Source: Candidatus Sumerlaeia bacterium
GTDB taxonomy: Bacteria > Sumerlaeota > Sumerlaeia > SLMS01 > JAHLLQ01
NCBI GenBank assembly: GCA_019634695.1
Contig: JAHCAW010000022.1
Location: 1 to 60,457, forward strand
Length of the DNA: 60,457 bases
Direction of reading: 5' to 3'
Shown: piece by piece, positions 53,386 through 60,457 of the stretch
Layout: every line of letters begins with the position of its first letter
Numbering within the stretch: the first letter of the stretch is position 1
Notes under the pieces: generated by a model
What the model saw: only the letters and a program-made list of their open reading frames with translations
Databases searched by the model: none
Told to the model about the DNA's origin: nothing
Position numbers and translations under genes: made by a program

Positions 53386-53461
53386 TGGTAGGCGCACCAG
53401 GGTTCGAACCTGGGACCAACGGATTAAAAGTCCGCTGCTCTACCGGCTGAGCTATGCGCCC
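53386..53461 (-). tRNA. tRNA-Lys (anticodon TTT)
   Basis: Minus-strand cloverleaf of 76 nt: acceptor arm GGGCGCA paired with TGCGCCT, D-loop AGCTCAGCCGGTAGAGC, anticodon loop CTTTTAA giving TTT, T-arm GGTTCGAACC and an encoded 3' CCA (53386-53388). The T-arm GGTTCGAA motif and conserved D-arm match a functional tRNA for lysine codons AAA/AAG. Confidence 0.95.
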
Positions 53462-53530
53462 ACGCAAAGGCGGCGGGATTACGCGCGGGGGGGTGCGGAC
53501 CCGTCAATCGCGAAGTGTCGCGTGTGCGGC

Positions 53531-54094
53531 TTACGGTGCGGCGGGCTTCTTGGGCAGCGTGCGCTCGAGTTGGCGGCCGATTTCGACGAAGAGTTGCTCG
53601 CGCGTCAGCTCGCCCAGGATTTCGCCGACCTTGTTGCCCTCGCGGTCGTAGAAGAACGTTGCGGGCAGGGCACCCTGCCACTTCGACGAGAACCACGGCA
53701 CCGTGACCGTCGTGTCGATGTTGAGCTGGAAGACGGGCAGCATGAGCCCGGCCTCCTTCACGGTTGGGTGCGTGAAGTCGGGCCACTCGTCCTCGTAGGC
53801 GTGGAAGTCCATGCTGAGCGCGACAATCTGCACGCCATTCCTGCCGAACTCGTCCTGGGCGGCTTGGAAATAGGGCAGCTCCTCGACGCACGGCGAGCAC
53901 CAGGTGGCCCAGTGGTTGACGACCAGAAGGCGGTTTCCGTGGGTGGCGACGAGCTTCTCGACGCCGGCCTGATCGAGGAAGGGCACCTCGCCGGGCTTGG
54001 GCATCGGGAAGGCGGTCGGCTGGGTGTCGCCGGCCAGCCAGGCGGCAAGCAGCAGGATGGGCAGGAGCGGGGCGACGATGCGCGCGGTCTTCAT
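53531..54094 (-). CDS. TlpA-like thioredoxin-fold protein, exported
   Basis: 187 aa. MKTARIVAPLLPILLLAAWLAGDTQ is an uncleaved anchor or signal peptide. The thioredoxin fold has VNHWATWCSPCVEELPYFQAAQDEF (active-site WCSPC), IVALSMDFHAYEDEWPDFTHPT and VPWFSSKWQGALPATFFYDREGNKVG (cis-Pro near GALPATF). It probably reduces or shuffles disulphides in the periplasm, as in cytochrome c maturation. Start chosen at ATG 54094 before the hydrophobic segment. It is downstream of the redoxin gene, separated by a hairpin terminator. Confidence 0.9.
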   Translation of the reverse strand: MKTARIVAPLLPILLLAAWLAGDTQPTAFPMPKPGEVPFLDQAGVEKLVATHGNRLLVVNHWATWCSPCVEELPYFQAAQDEFGRNGVQIVALSMDFHAYEDEWPDFTHPTVKEAGLMLPVFQLNIDTTVTVPWFSSKWQGALPATFFYDREGNKVGEILGELTREQLFVEIGRQLERTLPKKPAAP

Positions 54095-54120
54095 GAGGCG
54101 GGATCCATGCGGAGAGTGGG

Positions 54121-54160
54121 GAAAAGAGTGCGCGCCCGCAGTGAAGGACGGCGGGCGCGC
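54121..54160 (-). terminator. Rho-independent terminator after redoxin gene
   Basis: GCGCGCCCGC (54130-54139) pairs perfectly with GCGGGCGCGC (54151-54160). On the minus strand the 10-bp stem is followed by TCTTTTCCCC. It lies 35 bp past the redoxin stop and before the TlpA-like gene. Confidence 0.75.
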
Positions 54161-54195
54161 GTGGGTAGGTTCATCGCATCGTGCCGATTGTCGGC

Positions 54196-55008
54196 TCAGA
54201 CCTCGGGCTTGGAGCCCGGCGCCCACTTGATGGTGCAGCCGGTGCCCTTGGCTTCCTTGACGGCGGGCTCGCGGCCGGCGATCACGTCTTCGACGGCCTG
54301 AGCGGCGTAGTCGGCGTAGGAGTCGCCGCGACGCACGTCAAACGCTCCGCGGTAGACCAGCTTCATGTCCTTGTCCAGGATGTAGGTCTGCGGGGTGTAG
54401 GAGGCGTTGAACTTGGCGGCGATGGAGCTGTCGCGGTTGGCGAGCAGGGTCAGGTTGTGACCGGCGGCGTGGCCCTTGATGGACTCGATGGTGTTGTCGA
54501 TGCCGGCGTCGATGGCGATCGTGTTGATGCCCTGCTCCTTGTACTTCGCGGCGAAGGCCTTGATGCGCTCCTCGGCGCCACGCGGTCCGACGACCCAAGG
54601 GCAGGACTGGTTCCAGAAGATGATGACGGTGCCCTTCTCGCCAGCCAGCTTGGAGAGGGCGACTTCCTTGTCGGAGCGGATATCGACGGCGGAGAAGTCG
54701 GCGATCTTGTCGCCGAGCTCGTAGAACTTCTTGGCGGACTTGACGGCCTTGTCGGCGGCGACCATGTCACCACCAACCAGCTTCTCGGCCGCAGCCTTGG
54801 CAACGGGGCAGCCCTCGGCCTTGTCACCGCCGCAGCCTGCGGCCATTTCGGCCGTGCAGCCAGCAGCCTTCTCGGCCGAACAGGCAGCCGCTTTCTCGGC
54901 GGAACAGGAGGCGGCCTTGTCGGCGCCACAGGTTTCCGCCCACGATCCGGTCGTCAGGGCCAACGCGAGCCCCAAGGATGCTACCACCACTGCGAACTTG
55001 CGAATCAT
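54196..55008 (-). CDS. Exported redoxin (AhpC/TSA-fold) with N-terminal Cys repeats
   Basis: 270 aa. Signal peptide MIRKFAVVVASLGLALALTTGSWA. Residues 27-67 carry six Cys at exact 8-residue steps (27, 35, 43, 51, 59, 67) inside a C-[SGT]-[AG]-[ED]-[KM]-A-x-[SAG]-like repeat. The redoxin domain from ~95 has IADFSAVDIRSDKEVALSKL, VIIFWNQSCPWVVGPRGAEERIKAFA (single peroxidatic-type Cys136) and YTPQTYILDKDMKLVYRGA. This class resembles peroxiredoxin-like proteins with a CP-x-V-V motif. The repeat could bind metal or form disulphides; its role is unknown. Confidence 0.85.
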   Translation of the reverse strand: MIRKFAVVVASLGLALALTTGSWAETCGADKAASCSAEKAAACSAEKAAGCTAEMAAGCGGDKAEGCPVAKAAAEKLVGGDMVAADKAVKSAKKFYELGDKIADFSAVDIRSDKEVALSKLAGEKGTVIIFWNQSCPWVVGPRGAEERIKAFAAKYKEQGINTIAIDAGIDNTIESIKGHAAGHNLTLLANRDSSIAAKFNASYTPQTYILDKDMKLVYRGAFDVRRGDSYADYAAQAVEDVIAGREPAVKEAKGTGCTIKWAPGSKPEV

Positions 55009-55438
55009 CGGAACGAACTCCTGAGGGGTGTACCCATGAATTTGGGGGCGTCGCCGGGGAGGGGATGGGTTGCGACGCCGCGGAACAGGGTAGCGATTCG
55101 TGTGCCGGTCTCGCCGGGGACGCCCTCGCAGAGCCCCAGTCCGTCGCCACTCAGGGGGGTGTAGGGGGCAGAAGCCAAGAGATTTCAGTCTGATGAGCTG
55201 CGGCCCGGGAAGGCGCCGGCCATGCTCCCGGAAGGCTTTCGCGCCGCCGAAACGCGCACGCGCAAGGGGGACAAATCGTCACAAGGCGGGGTGTCCGACG
55301 GGCGCGCCGTGCCGCCTCTCCTCCGTCCATTGGGTGCGCCCGGACGGCACGGCGCAGGAAAGGGGTTGGCTTCGGGCGGGGTTTGCGGCGAAAGCAGCGT
55401 CACCGCCCGGCGGGCGGATCCTTGCAGGGGACGAGCGC
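55009..55438. other. Intergenic region between redoxin gene and membrane-protein run
   Basis: 430 bp without a supported gene. In-frame upstream extensions of the following gene exist but are Arg/Pro/Gly-rich and lack a ribosome-binding site. No riboswitch or clear promoter could be recognised; the redoxin promoter must lie at its left end. Confidence 0.4.
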
Positions 55439-56149
55439 ATGGTCGGCAGAGCAACCTGGGGCTGGATCGCGGCGGCCGGGCTGGTCCCGGTGGCCGCCTT
55501 GGCGCAGGACGCCGCCGAGGACGAGGCTCTCCAGCAGCCGCTCGATGTCTCCTTCACCATGGCCGACCTGCCGTGGCTGCTGCTCATGCTGGCGCTGTTC
55601 GCGGTGGGCATCTTCTTCCTCGTGCGCAGGTTCCAGTCGGGCTACGGCGCGCAGGAAATGGGGTATCAGGAGGAGGAGCTGCGGTTCGAACGCGAGGTGC
55701 TGGAGCAGGCCACGCGCGGGTCCATGGCCGGTACCCCGGCGACGCCCCCGGCCGAGCCCGCCGTCCCGAGGGTCGCAGCGCCGCCTTGGGCGCCCCCGCC
55801 GGTGCCGACAGCGCCCAAGCCCCCCGAGACCGGGCCTGCCCCGGCGGCGAGCGTCGAGGAGCTGGCGCGCCGGTTGCAGCAGCTCACCGTGCTGGGGGAT
55901 CGGGAGGGCGCGCTGCGCATGCCGATCCCGCCGGACGCGCCGATCTATCGCCTGCGGCGCGGCGGCGTGGCGGTGATCCTGCCGCGGTTGGAGTCGCAGG
56001 CCTTCGTCGAGCATTGCTGCCGGCGATTCGACCTGGTGCTGGTGGCCGACGGCGGCGGAGGCGAGGCGCTGGCGGTCTCGCGCTTGCAGGGACGGCTGGC
56101 GGAACTGATGGAGATGCCGGTGGACGGCCAGCTCGGCCGGTCCTCGTGA
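55439..56149 (+). CDS. Membrane-anchored protein of unknown function
   Basis: 236 aa. A signal-like start (GWIAAAGLVPVAALAQ) is followed by a membrane helix at ~42-62 (LPWLLLMLALFAVGIFFLVRRF), a Glu-rich helix and a Pro/Ala-rich linker (~95-140, TPPAEPAVPRVAAPPWAPPPVP). The C-terminal ~90 residues are a small alpha/beta domain (VEELARRLQQLTVLGDREGALRMP; VAVILPRLESQAFVEHCCRRFDLVLVADGG). No known family is recognised. It is 17 bp before the next gene and probably starts a four-gene operon. ATG 55439 opens the signal-like sequence. Confidence 0.62.
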   Translation: MVGRATWGWIAAAGLVPVAALAQDAAEDEALQQPLDVSFTMADLPWLLLMLALFAVGIFFLVRRFQSGYGAQEMGYQEEELRFEREVLEQATRGSMAGTPATPPAEPAVPRVAAPPWAPPPVPTAPKPPETGPAPAASVEELARRLQQLTVLGDREGALRMPIPPDAPIYRLRRGGVAVILPRLESQAFVEHCCRRFDLVLVADGGGGEALAVSRLQGRLAELMEMPVDGQLGRSS

Positions 56150-56166
56150 CGGGTGGGAGACGCGGA

Positions 56167-57051
56167 ATGCGCTGGGTGGTGCTGACGATTCTGGTGGCGA
56201 CGGTGGCGTGCGGCGCGCGCGCGCAGGTCGGCGGAGCGGCCACGGCGCTGGAGTTGCTGGTGCGGCCGGATTGGGCGGCGGGCGCCGAGTGGGACGACGG
56301 CCGGGCCGAGGTGGCCACCTATCGGGCCGAGCGTCCGGTGGACGGCGAGGCGCTCGCGCACACGCAACACCTTGTGACGCAGGTCGAGGATTTCAACAAA
56401 CAGTATTGGACCCGCGCCGACTGGCCGCATGGACAGAAGCCGCTCATGGCGGTGCTGGCGCATCATCAGATCGCCACCGTGCCGACGGCGACGACGCCGC
56501 TGCAGACGATGACGAGCATCTTTTTCGAGCGTCGGGATGTTGGCCGTGCGGTGAAGTTGTTGGTCGGCACCATGGAATGGCGGGGCATGACCTTCAAGGA
56601 ATTCGAATTCTGGCGGGAACCACCTGTTTTCCGCTATTCGAGTTTTCGCGACGGCGAAGGCACCGGCGTCGTGCCGCTGGCGGGATTCGACAACAACGCA
56701 TTTGTTGAGGAGGAGTTGCACCTCCTGGTGCGGACGCTGCGATTCGGCGACGGCGCGGAGGCATGGCTGCGCGTGACGACGCCGCAGGCGACGAGCCGGG
56801 CGACTGTGCCGGAGGCGGTGCCGGCGCGGTTGGTGGTCGAGCGCGAGACGGAATCGGTGACCGTGCCGGCGGGGACATGGGCGGCGGAGGCGCTGTGGCG
56901 CGTGACGCTGGAGACGCGCGACGGGCGCGTGTTGCGGTGGCGCGTTGCGGTCGAGCCGCCACAGGCGCTGATCGAGTTCACGGCCAGCGACGGGCGGCGG
57001 CTTGAGCTTGAGTCGCTCGAGCGACGGGCCTGGTGGCAGCCGGGCGGATGA
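56167..57051 (+). CDS. Secreted beta-rich protein of unknown function
   Basis: 294 aa. MRWVVLTILVATVACGARAQ is a signal peptide. The mature part is beta-strand rich (AEVATYRAERPVDGEAL; MEWRGMTFKEFEFWREPPVFRYSSFRDGEGTG; VERETESVTVPAGTWAAEALWRVTLETRDGRVLRWRVAVEPPQALIEFTASDGRRLELESL). The alternating pattern and length suggest an envelope beta-fold protein similar in style to DUF3108-type lipoproteins, though identity is unproven. It lies second in a run of four co-oriented genes. Confidence 0.62.
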   Translation: MRWVVLTILVATVACGARAQVGGAATALELLVRPDWAAGAEWDDGRAEVATYRAERPVDGEALAHTQHLVTQVEDFNKQYWTRADWPHGQKPLMAVLAHHQIATVPTATTPLQTMTSIFFERRDVGRAVKLLVGTMEWRGMTFKEFEFWREPPVFRYSSFRDGEGTGVVPLAGFDNNAFVEEELHLLVRTLRFGDGAEAWLRVTTPQATSRATVPEAVPARLVVERETESVTVPAGTWAAEALWRVTLETRDGRVLRWRVAVEPPQALIEFTASDGRRLELESLERRAWWQPGG

Positions 57052-57075
57052 CGGCCCGGCCGGGAGCGGTGCGTC

Positions 57076-57372
57076 ATGTTCGAGAACGAGTTCGGCGGCA
57101 TCGTGTGGTTGCCCTTCGCGTTGCTGGGGCTGGTGCTGTGCGTTGGGTATGTGGTGTGGCGGATGCTGGAGGCGCGCGGTCGGGCGCGGCGCGCGGAGCG
57201 GGCGCCACGGGGCGATCGGCTGGAACGGGAGCTGACGGAACAACTGCGGCGCGCGCGCGGCGAGATCGGCGAAGACAAGCGCGAAGAGGGGGTGCTGGAG
57301 CCCCCGCAGGCGGAGCGCGAACGGGTCGAAGCGCTGCGCCGAGCGGCCGAAGAGCCCGACCGGAAGCCTTGA
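57076..57372 (+). CDS. Small single-pass membrane protein
   Basis: 98 aa. One membrane helix (residues ~8-28, IVWLPFALLGLVLCVGYVVWRML) is followed by a highly charged Arg/Glu helix (ARGRARRAERAPRGDRLERELTEQLRRARGE) likely to be a coiled coil in the cytoplasm. Its N-terminus has few residues before the helix. Function unknown. It is 24 bp after the previous gene and 117 bp before the Fn3-like protein. Confidence 0.62.
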   Translation: MFENEFGGIVWLPFALLGLVLCVGYVVWRMLEARGRARRAERAPRGDRLERELTEQLRRARGEIGEDKREEGVLEPPQAERERVEALRRAAEEPDRKP

Positions 57373-57489
57373 GTCGGCCAAGGGGACCGGATTTTCCTTT
57401 GCGGGGCAGGGTGCCGTTGTCTTGACTGGTCGGACGGCGGGCATGGCGCCCGGCCAATGTGGAGGAACCCTCGGGGGCTGACGGACGGA

Positions 57490-59580
57490 ATGCTCGAACG
57501 ATTGCGATTCGCAGTGGCGGGCGTGGTGGCTTGGGTGGTGCTGGCGTTGCTGGCACCGCTGCCGGCCGGCGCGCAGAATTTCCATCGCGGCGAGATCCTG
57601 TCGTTCACGCCGGACAACTACCTGCTCAACGCCACGTCGACGGGGTTGCTGCGCGTGCGCAACACCGGCGTGGCGGGCTACCTGGCGGCCGAAGTCGTCA
57701 GCGTCCCGAGCGGCTGGACCGTTACCCCCCGCAAGACCGAGCCCCGCATCCTGGCCAACAACGCCACGTTCAACTTCCCCTTCCAGATCACGACACCCGA
57801 GTTCCACCCCACCGTCGATGTGCCGATCACGTTCCGGCTCTACGTCTACGAGGCCGACATCCTTGAGAATCAGGCCGACCAGAAGACGTTCCAGATCAGG
57901 ACGATGCCGGCGCCCGGCGCGTTCAACCTGCTGACGCCGCCCAATCGCGCCACGGGCTACGACCTGCCGATCACCTTCGACTGGGAGGACTCGCCGGCGG
58001 CGACGTCGTACCGCGTCGATTTCTACGCCGACAACGCGGGCTTCCCGCTCGAGCCTCCCTTCTACACCGCCAACAACGTGACGAACTCCGTGTTCGAACT
58101 GAACAGCAGCATCCTGATCGACGGCCAGAACCTGCGCCTGCCGCCCAGCCAGCCGATCCACTGGAAGGTGACGGCGCTGAACGCCGTGGGCAGCCGCGTC
58201 AATACCGGCGGAGCGTTCTCGTTCATCGTGAGTGACCGACCGCCGCTGGGGCTGTTCGACTTTGTCCTGCCGGCCACGGCCAACGAGGTGATGCCGATCC
58301 AGCCGTCGTTCCAGTGGACCGCCTCGGAGAATGTGGTGCTGTACCTGTTCGAGGTCTATCGCGAGGAGAACGGTCTGCCGGCGGACCCGCCGCTCGTGCG
58401 CGAGGAGGTCGGCAACACGTTGCGATTCGACTGGGGCGCGCGTCCGGCCCTGGCGCCGGGCAACTACTTCGTGCACGTCTCGGCGTTCAACGAGAGCTGG
58501 GGCCGACCGATTCGATTCGGCCCGCGACCGTTCACGACGACGAACCTGACGGCCTTAGTCTTGCAGGCACCCGCGGCGAATGCCACCGGTCTCTCCGATG
58601 CACCGTTCTTCCAGTGGCAACGCTCGAGCGGCGCGCTGGAGTACCTGCTCGAAGTGGTGCTGGAGGCGGGCGATGTCTACGTGCCCGTGCTGTCGCGGCG
58701 GATTGGCGGCGGCGCGGCATCGTTCCAGTGGACCGAGGCGCCGCTGAGCCGGGGCTCGCGCTACTGGTGGCAGGTGACGGCGATTCGCAACGAGGAGCGC
58801 CGACTGAACCACGATGGGCCGCGGTGGTTCGAGGTCAGCCCACTCGGCGCCTTCAGTGCGCTGGTGCCGGTGAGCGGGGAGACGAACGTGGCGCGGCGGC
58901 CGACCTTCGAGTGGCACGCGGCAGCCGGCGCCAGCAGCCATGTTGTCGAGGTGGCACCGTCGGATGATGGGGTGCCGGATCTGGCGAACTTGCGGACTTC
59001 GGGGTCGCTGGGCGGCACGACGTCGCGTTGGACGGCGACGTTCGCCGAACTCGATCCGGACAAGGAGTACTTCTGGCGAGTGCGCGCGCGGCAGGCCACC
59101 GTGTCGGTCGAGACGATCAACCGCGAGGGCTGGCAGTCGTTCCGCACGACGCCGCTGACACCGTTCGCGCTGCGCGAGCCGGCCAATGGCTCCACGGACG
59201 TGGGCCGCACGCCGACGTTCCGTTGGGACCCGATCGCCGGCGCGTTGCGCTACCGCGTGCGGGTGACGGCGCAGGGGCTGGGTGAGTTGCCGGCGGTCGA
59301 GACGACGCTGAACGTGGGGTCGCTGGCCTGGCCGGCTGCGGCGGCGCTGACGGGCGACCGGGATTACTCGTGGACGGTCGAGGCAATCGGCACGGACGGC
59401 GTGCAGCCCGCCGCGCAGACGTGGACGTTCCGCACCGCGAGCCATGCGCAGGCCGTGCGGGCCGACCTGATCGACGCGCTTGTGGGCCGCAAGGTTCTGG
59501 GGCCGGGCGAGCGCCAGACGCTGGGCCTGGCGCCGGACGAGGTGCTGTCGGTCTCGACGCTGGTGCCCTTCTCAAACTGA
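57490..59580 (+). CDS. Secreted protein with repeated fibronectin-III-like domains
   Basis: 696 aa. A signal peptide (LRFAVAGVVAWVVLALLAPLPAGAQ) is followed by at least five Ig/Fn3-like repeats with a conserved P-x-F-x-W-x...Y-x-[VL] pattern, for example ITFDWEDSPAATSYRVDFY, PSFQWTASENVVLYLFEVY, PFFQWQRSSGALEYLLEVV, PTFEWHAAAGASSHVVEV and PTFRWDPIAGALRYRVRV, each followed by a FTTT/TFRTAS-like strand. Such repeats occur in adhesive or matrix-bound proteins. The very C-terminus (GPGERQTLGLAPDEVLSVSTLVPFSN) is hydrophilic. Start is ATG 57490; ATG 57457 would add 11 residues before the signal peptide. A strong terminator follows. Confidence 0.8.
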   Translation: MLERLRFAVAGVVAWVVLALLAPLPAGAQNFHRGEILSFTPDNYLLNATSTGLLRVRNTGVAGYLAAEVVSVPSGWTVTPRKTEPRILANNATFNFPFQITTPEFHPTVDVPITFRLYVYEADILENQADQKTFQIRTMPAPGAFNLLTPPNRATGYDLPITFDWEDSPAATSYRVDFYADNAGFPLEPPFYTANNVTNSVFELNSSILIDGQNLRLPPSQPIHWKVTALNAVGSRVNTGGAFSFIVSDRPPLGLFDFVLPATANEVMPIQPSFQWTASENVVLYLFEVYREENGLPADPPLVREEVGNTLRFDWGARPALAPGNYFVHVSAFNESWGRPIRFGPRPFTTTNLTALVLQAPAANATGLSDAPFFQWQRSSGALEYLLEVVLEAGDVYVPVLSRRIGGGAASFQWTEAPLSRGSRYWWQVTAIRNEERRLNHDGPRWFEVSPLGAFSALVPVSGETNVARRPTFEWHAAAGASSHVVEVAPSDDGVPDLANLRTSGSLGGTTSRWTATFAELDPDKEYFWRVRARQATVSVETINREGWQSFRTTPLTPFALREPANGSTDVGRTPTFRWDPIAGALRYRVRVTAQGLGELPAVETTLNVGSLAWPAAAALTGDRDYSWTVEAIGTDGVQPAAQTWTFRTASHAQAVRADLIDALVGRKVLGPGERQTLGLAPDEVLSVSTLVPFSN

Positions 59581-59610
59581 CCCCTTCGCGCGTCGAAGTA
59601 CAGGTGTGAG

Positions 59611-59644
59611 CGTCGCCGAAATTCGTTCGGCGGCGTTCTTTTTT
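59611..59644 (+). terminator. Rho-independent terminator
   Basis: CGTCGCCGAA (59611-59620) pairs with TTCGGCGGCG (59626-59635) around a 5-nt loop, followed by TTCTTTTTTTTCTT. It lies 31 bp after the Fn3-like gene stop and ends the preceding four-gene run. Confidence 0.9.
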
Positions 59645-59794
59645 TTCTTGCCGTGGTGCGGCCGGCGGGCGCACCGAAGCGAAGAAGAGCCTGAAAGGGC
59701 CCCTGGACGCATCGCCCCGCACCGGCCGGCGGGGCACAGGCATCCCGTCCCGATTCCCGGCCGGAGGACCGCGACCCGAAGGAGGCAACCGACC

Positions 59795-60457
59795 ATGCGT
59801 AACACCCTGACGAGCCTGCTGGCCGCCACCGCTTTGGTGGTGGGGCTGAGCGGATGCAGCACCGTGCAAAAAGGAACCGCTGCGGGCGGCGCGCTCGGCG
59901 CGCTCGTCGGCGGCGTCGTCGGCCACAACGTCGGCTCGGTCGGCACCGGCATCGCGATCGGCACAGGCGCCGGCGCGGCGACCGGCGGTCTGGCGGGCGA
60001 AGCCTATGCCCGCACCACCGAGGACGACATCCACCGCGAAATCCAGAACCTGCGCGCCGAACTCGAGACCGCCGAGCGCGAGCTGGCGATGCTGCGCGAG
60101 AACAGCGTGAGCCCCGAGGTCGCCGCCGAACTCGAATCCGCCCGCGGCGAACTCGAAGCCCTGCGTGCCCAGCTTGACGAAGCCCAGACCAACGCCGCCC
60201 GCGCCCAGGCGCAACTGACCTCCCGCCAGGCCGACCTGGCCCAGCGCGACGCCGACCTGAGCGCCACGCGCACGTCGCTCGACGACGCGCGCCGCCGCCT
60301 GGACACGGCCTCCGCCGAACGCGACGAGATGGGCCGCCGTCTGGCCTCCGCCGAGACCGACCTGGCCGCCGCCCGCAAGCAGCTCAACGTCGTCCAGACC
60401 TCGCTGGCCGAAAAGGAAATGGCCGTCAACTCGATGCGCGACGAGCTGTCGAAGCTC
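59795..60457 (+). CDS. Glycine-zipper lipoprotein with coiled coil (3' end outside window)
   Basis: 221 codons are present with no stop. MRNTLTSLLAATALVVGLSGC is a lipoprotein signal. A glycine-zipper region (GTAAGGALGALVGGVVGHNVGS and GIAIGTGAGAATGGLAGEA) is followed by a long coiled coil with heptad repeats (IHREIQNLRAELETAERELAMLREN and onward to the edge). Glycine-zipper plus coiled coil often precedes an OmpA/MotB-type peptidoglycan-binding domain; if so it would lie beyond the window. GAAGGAGG 10 nt upstream of ATG 59795 is a strong ribosome-binding site. Confidence 0.85.
   Translation, partial: MRNTLTSLLAATALVVGLSGCSTVQKGTAAGGALGALVGGVVGHNVGSVGTGIAIGTGAGAATGGLAGEAYARTTEDDIHREIQNLRAELETAERELAMLRENSVSPEVAAELESARGELEALRAQLDEAQTNAARAQAQLTSRQADLAQRDADLSATRTSLDDARRRLDTASAERDEMGRRLASAETDLAAARKQLNVVQTSLAEKEMAVNSMRDELSKL

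Noticed and set aside
55009..55438. Riboswitch or small gene between redoxin and the membrane-protein run
   Set aside because: No known riboswitch core sequence was recognised, and in-frame extensions look non-coding.

Overview
The window is about 60.5 kb of GC-rich DNA from a Gram-negative-type bacterium: it carries many lipoproteins and Sec-exported proteins, type IV pilin-like and secretion-ATPase-like genes, and an ABC capsule exporter. No rRNA is present, so the phylum is not fixed. The pilin type, an FG-GAP/dockerin-like protein, a DNRLRE protein, a GHL10 hydrolase and caspase/DUF4384/SUMF1 genes together suggest a Planctomycetota-, Sumerlaeota- or Hydrogenedentota-like lineage. This is inference only.

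Layout. 1-5.5 kb: tail of a DUF2779 protein, a pseudopilin, secG, a GspE/PilB homologue that has lost its ATPase motifs, and serA. 5.5-16.2 kb: an exported C26 peptidase with an NhaC antiporter, tatD, a ferredoxin, doxX, two paralogous exported M14 carboxypeptidases, an ArsR-DUF1428-SRPBCC-SRPBCC operon, and HU-rnhB. 16.5-23.7 kb: a tightly coupled surface-polysaccharide operon (gmd, ABC permease and ATPase, a capsule-synthesis-like protein, a methyltransferase, a pyruvyl-transferase-like protein, a glycosyltransferase). 23.8-28.5 kb: recJ, an M50 protease, trpS and a CNNM/CorC-like protein.

28.5-43.3 kb: the most unusual part. Ten same-strand genes with short gaps or 4-nt overlaps each carry a signal peptide or lipobox. 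In transcription order they are a 1438-aa helical protein ending in a SUMF1/FGE-like domain, a PEGA/CsgG-FlgO-like lipoprotein, a protein ending in a catalytically dead HtrA-like domain, a DUF4384 lipoprotein, four small lipoproteins in an A-B-A-B duplication, and two caspase-fold (C14) proteins with intact His/Cys and EF-hand-like loops. A DUF433/DUF5615 toxin-antitoxin pair follows. The simplest reading is an envelope-located caspase system built from sensing, scaffold and effector parts; its function is unknown.

43.3-60.5 kb: a 500-bp structured intergenic region before a XerC/D-type recombinase, a TPR membrane protein, an FG-GAP/dockerin-like protein of mixed base composition, a GHL10 hydrolase, a DNRLRE protein, tRNA-Lys, two thioredoxin-fold exported proteins (one with a Cys-every-8-residues repeat), a four-gene run of envelope proteins ending at a strong terminator, and the start of a glycine-zipper/coiled-coil lipoprotein cut by the window edge. 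Most start codons were chosen from ribosome-binding sites and signal peptides and could shift by a few codons.
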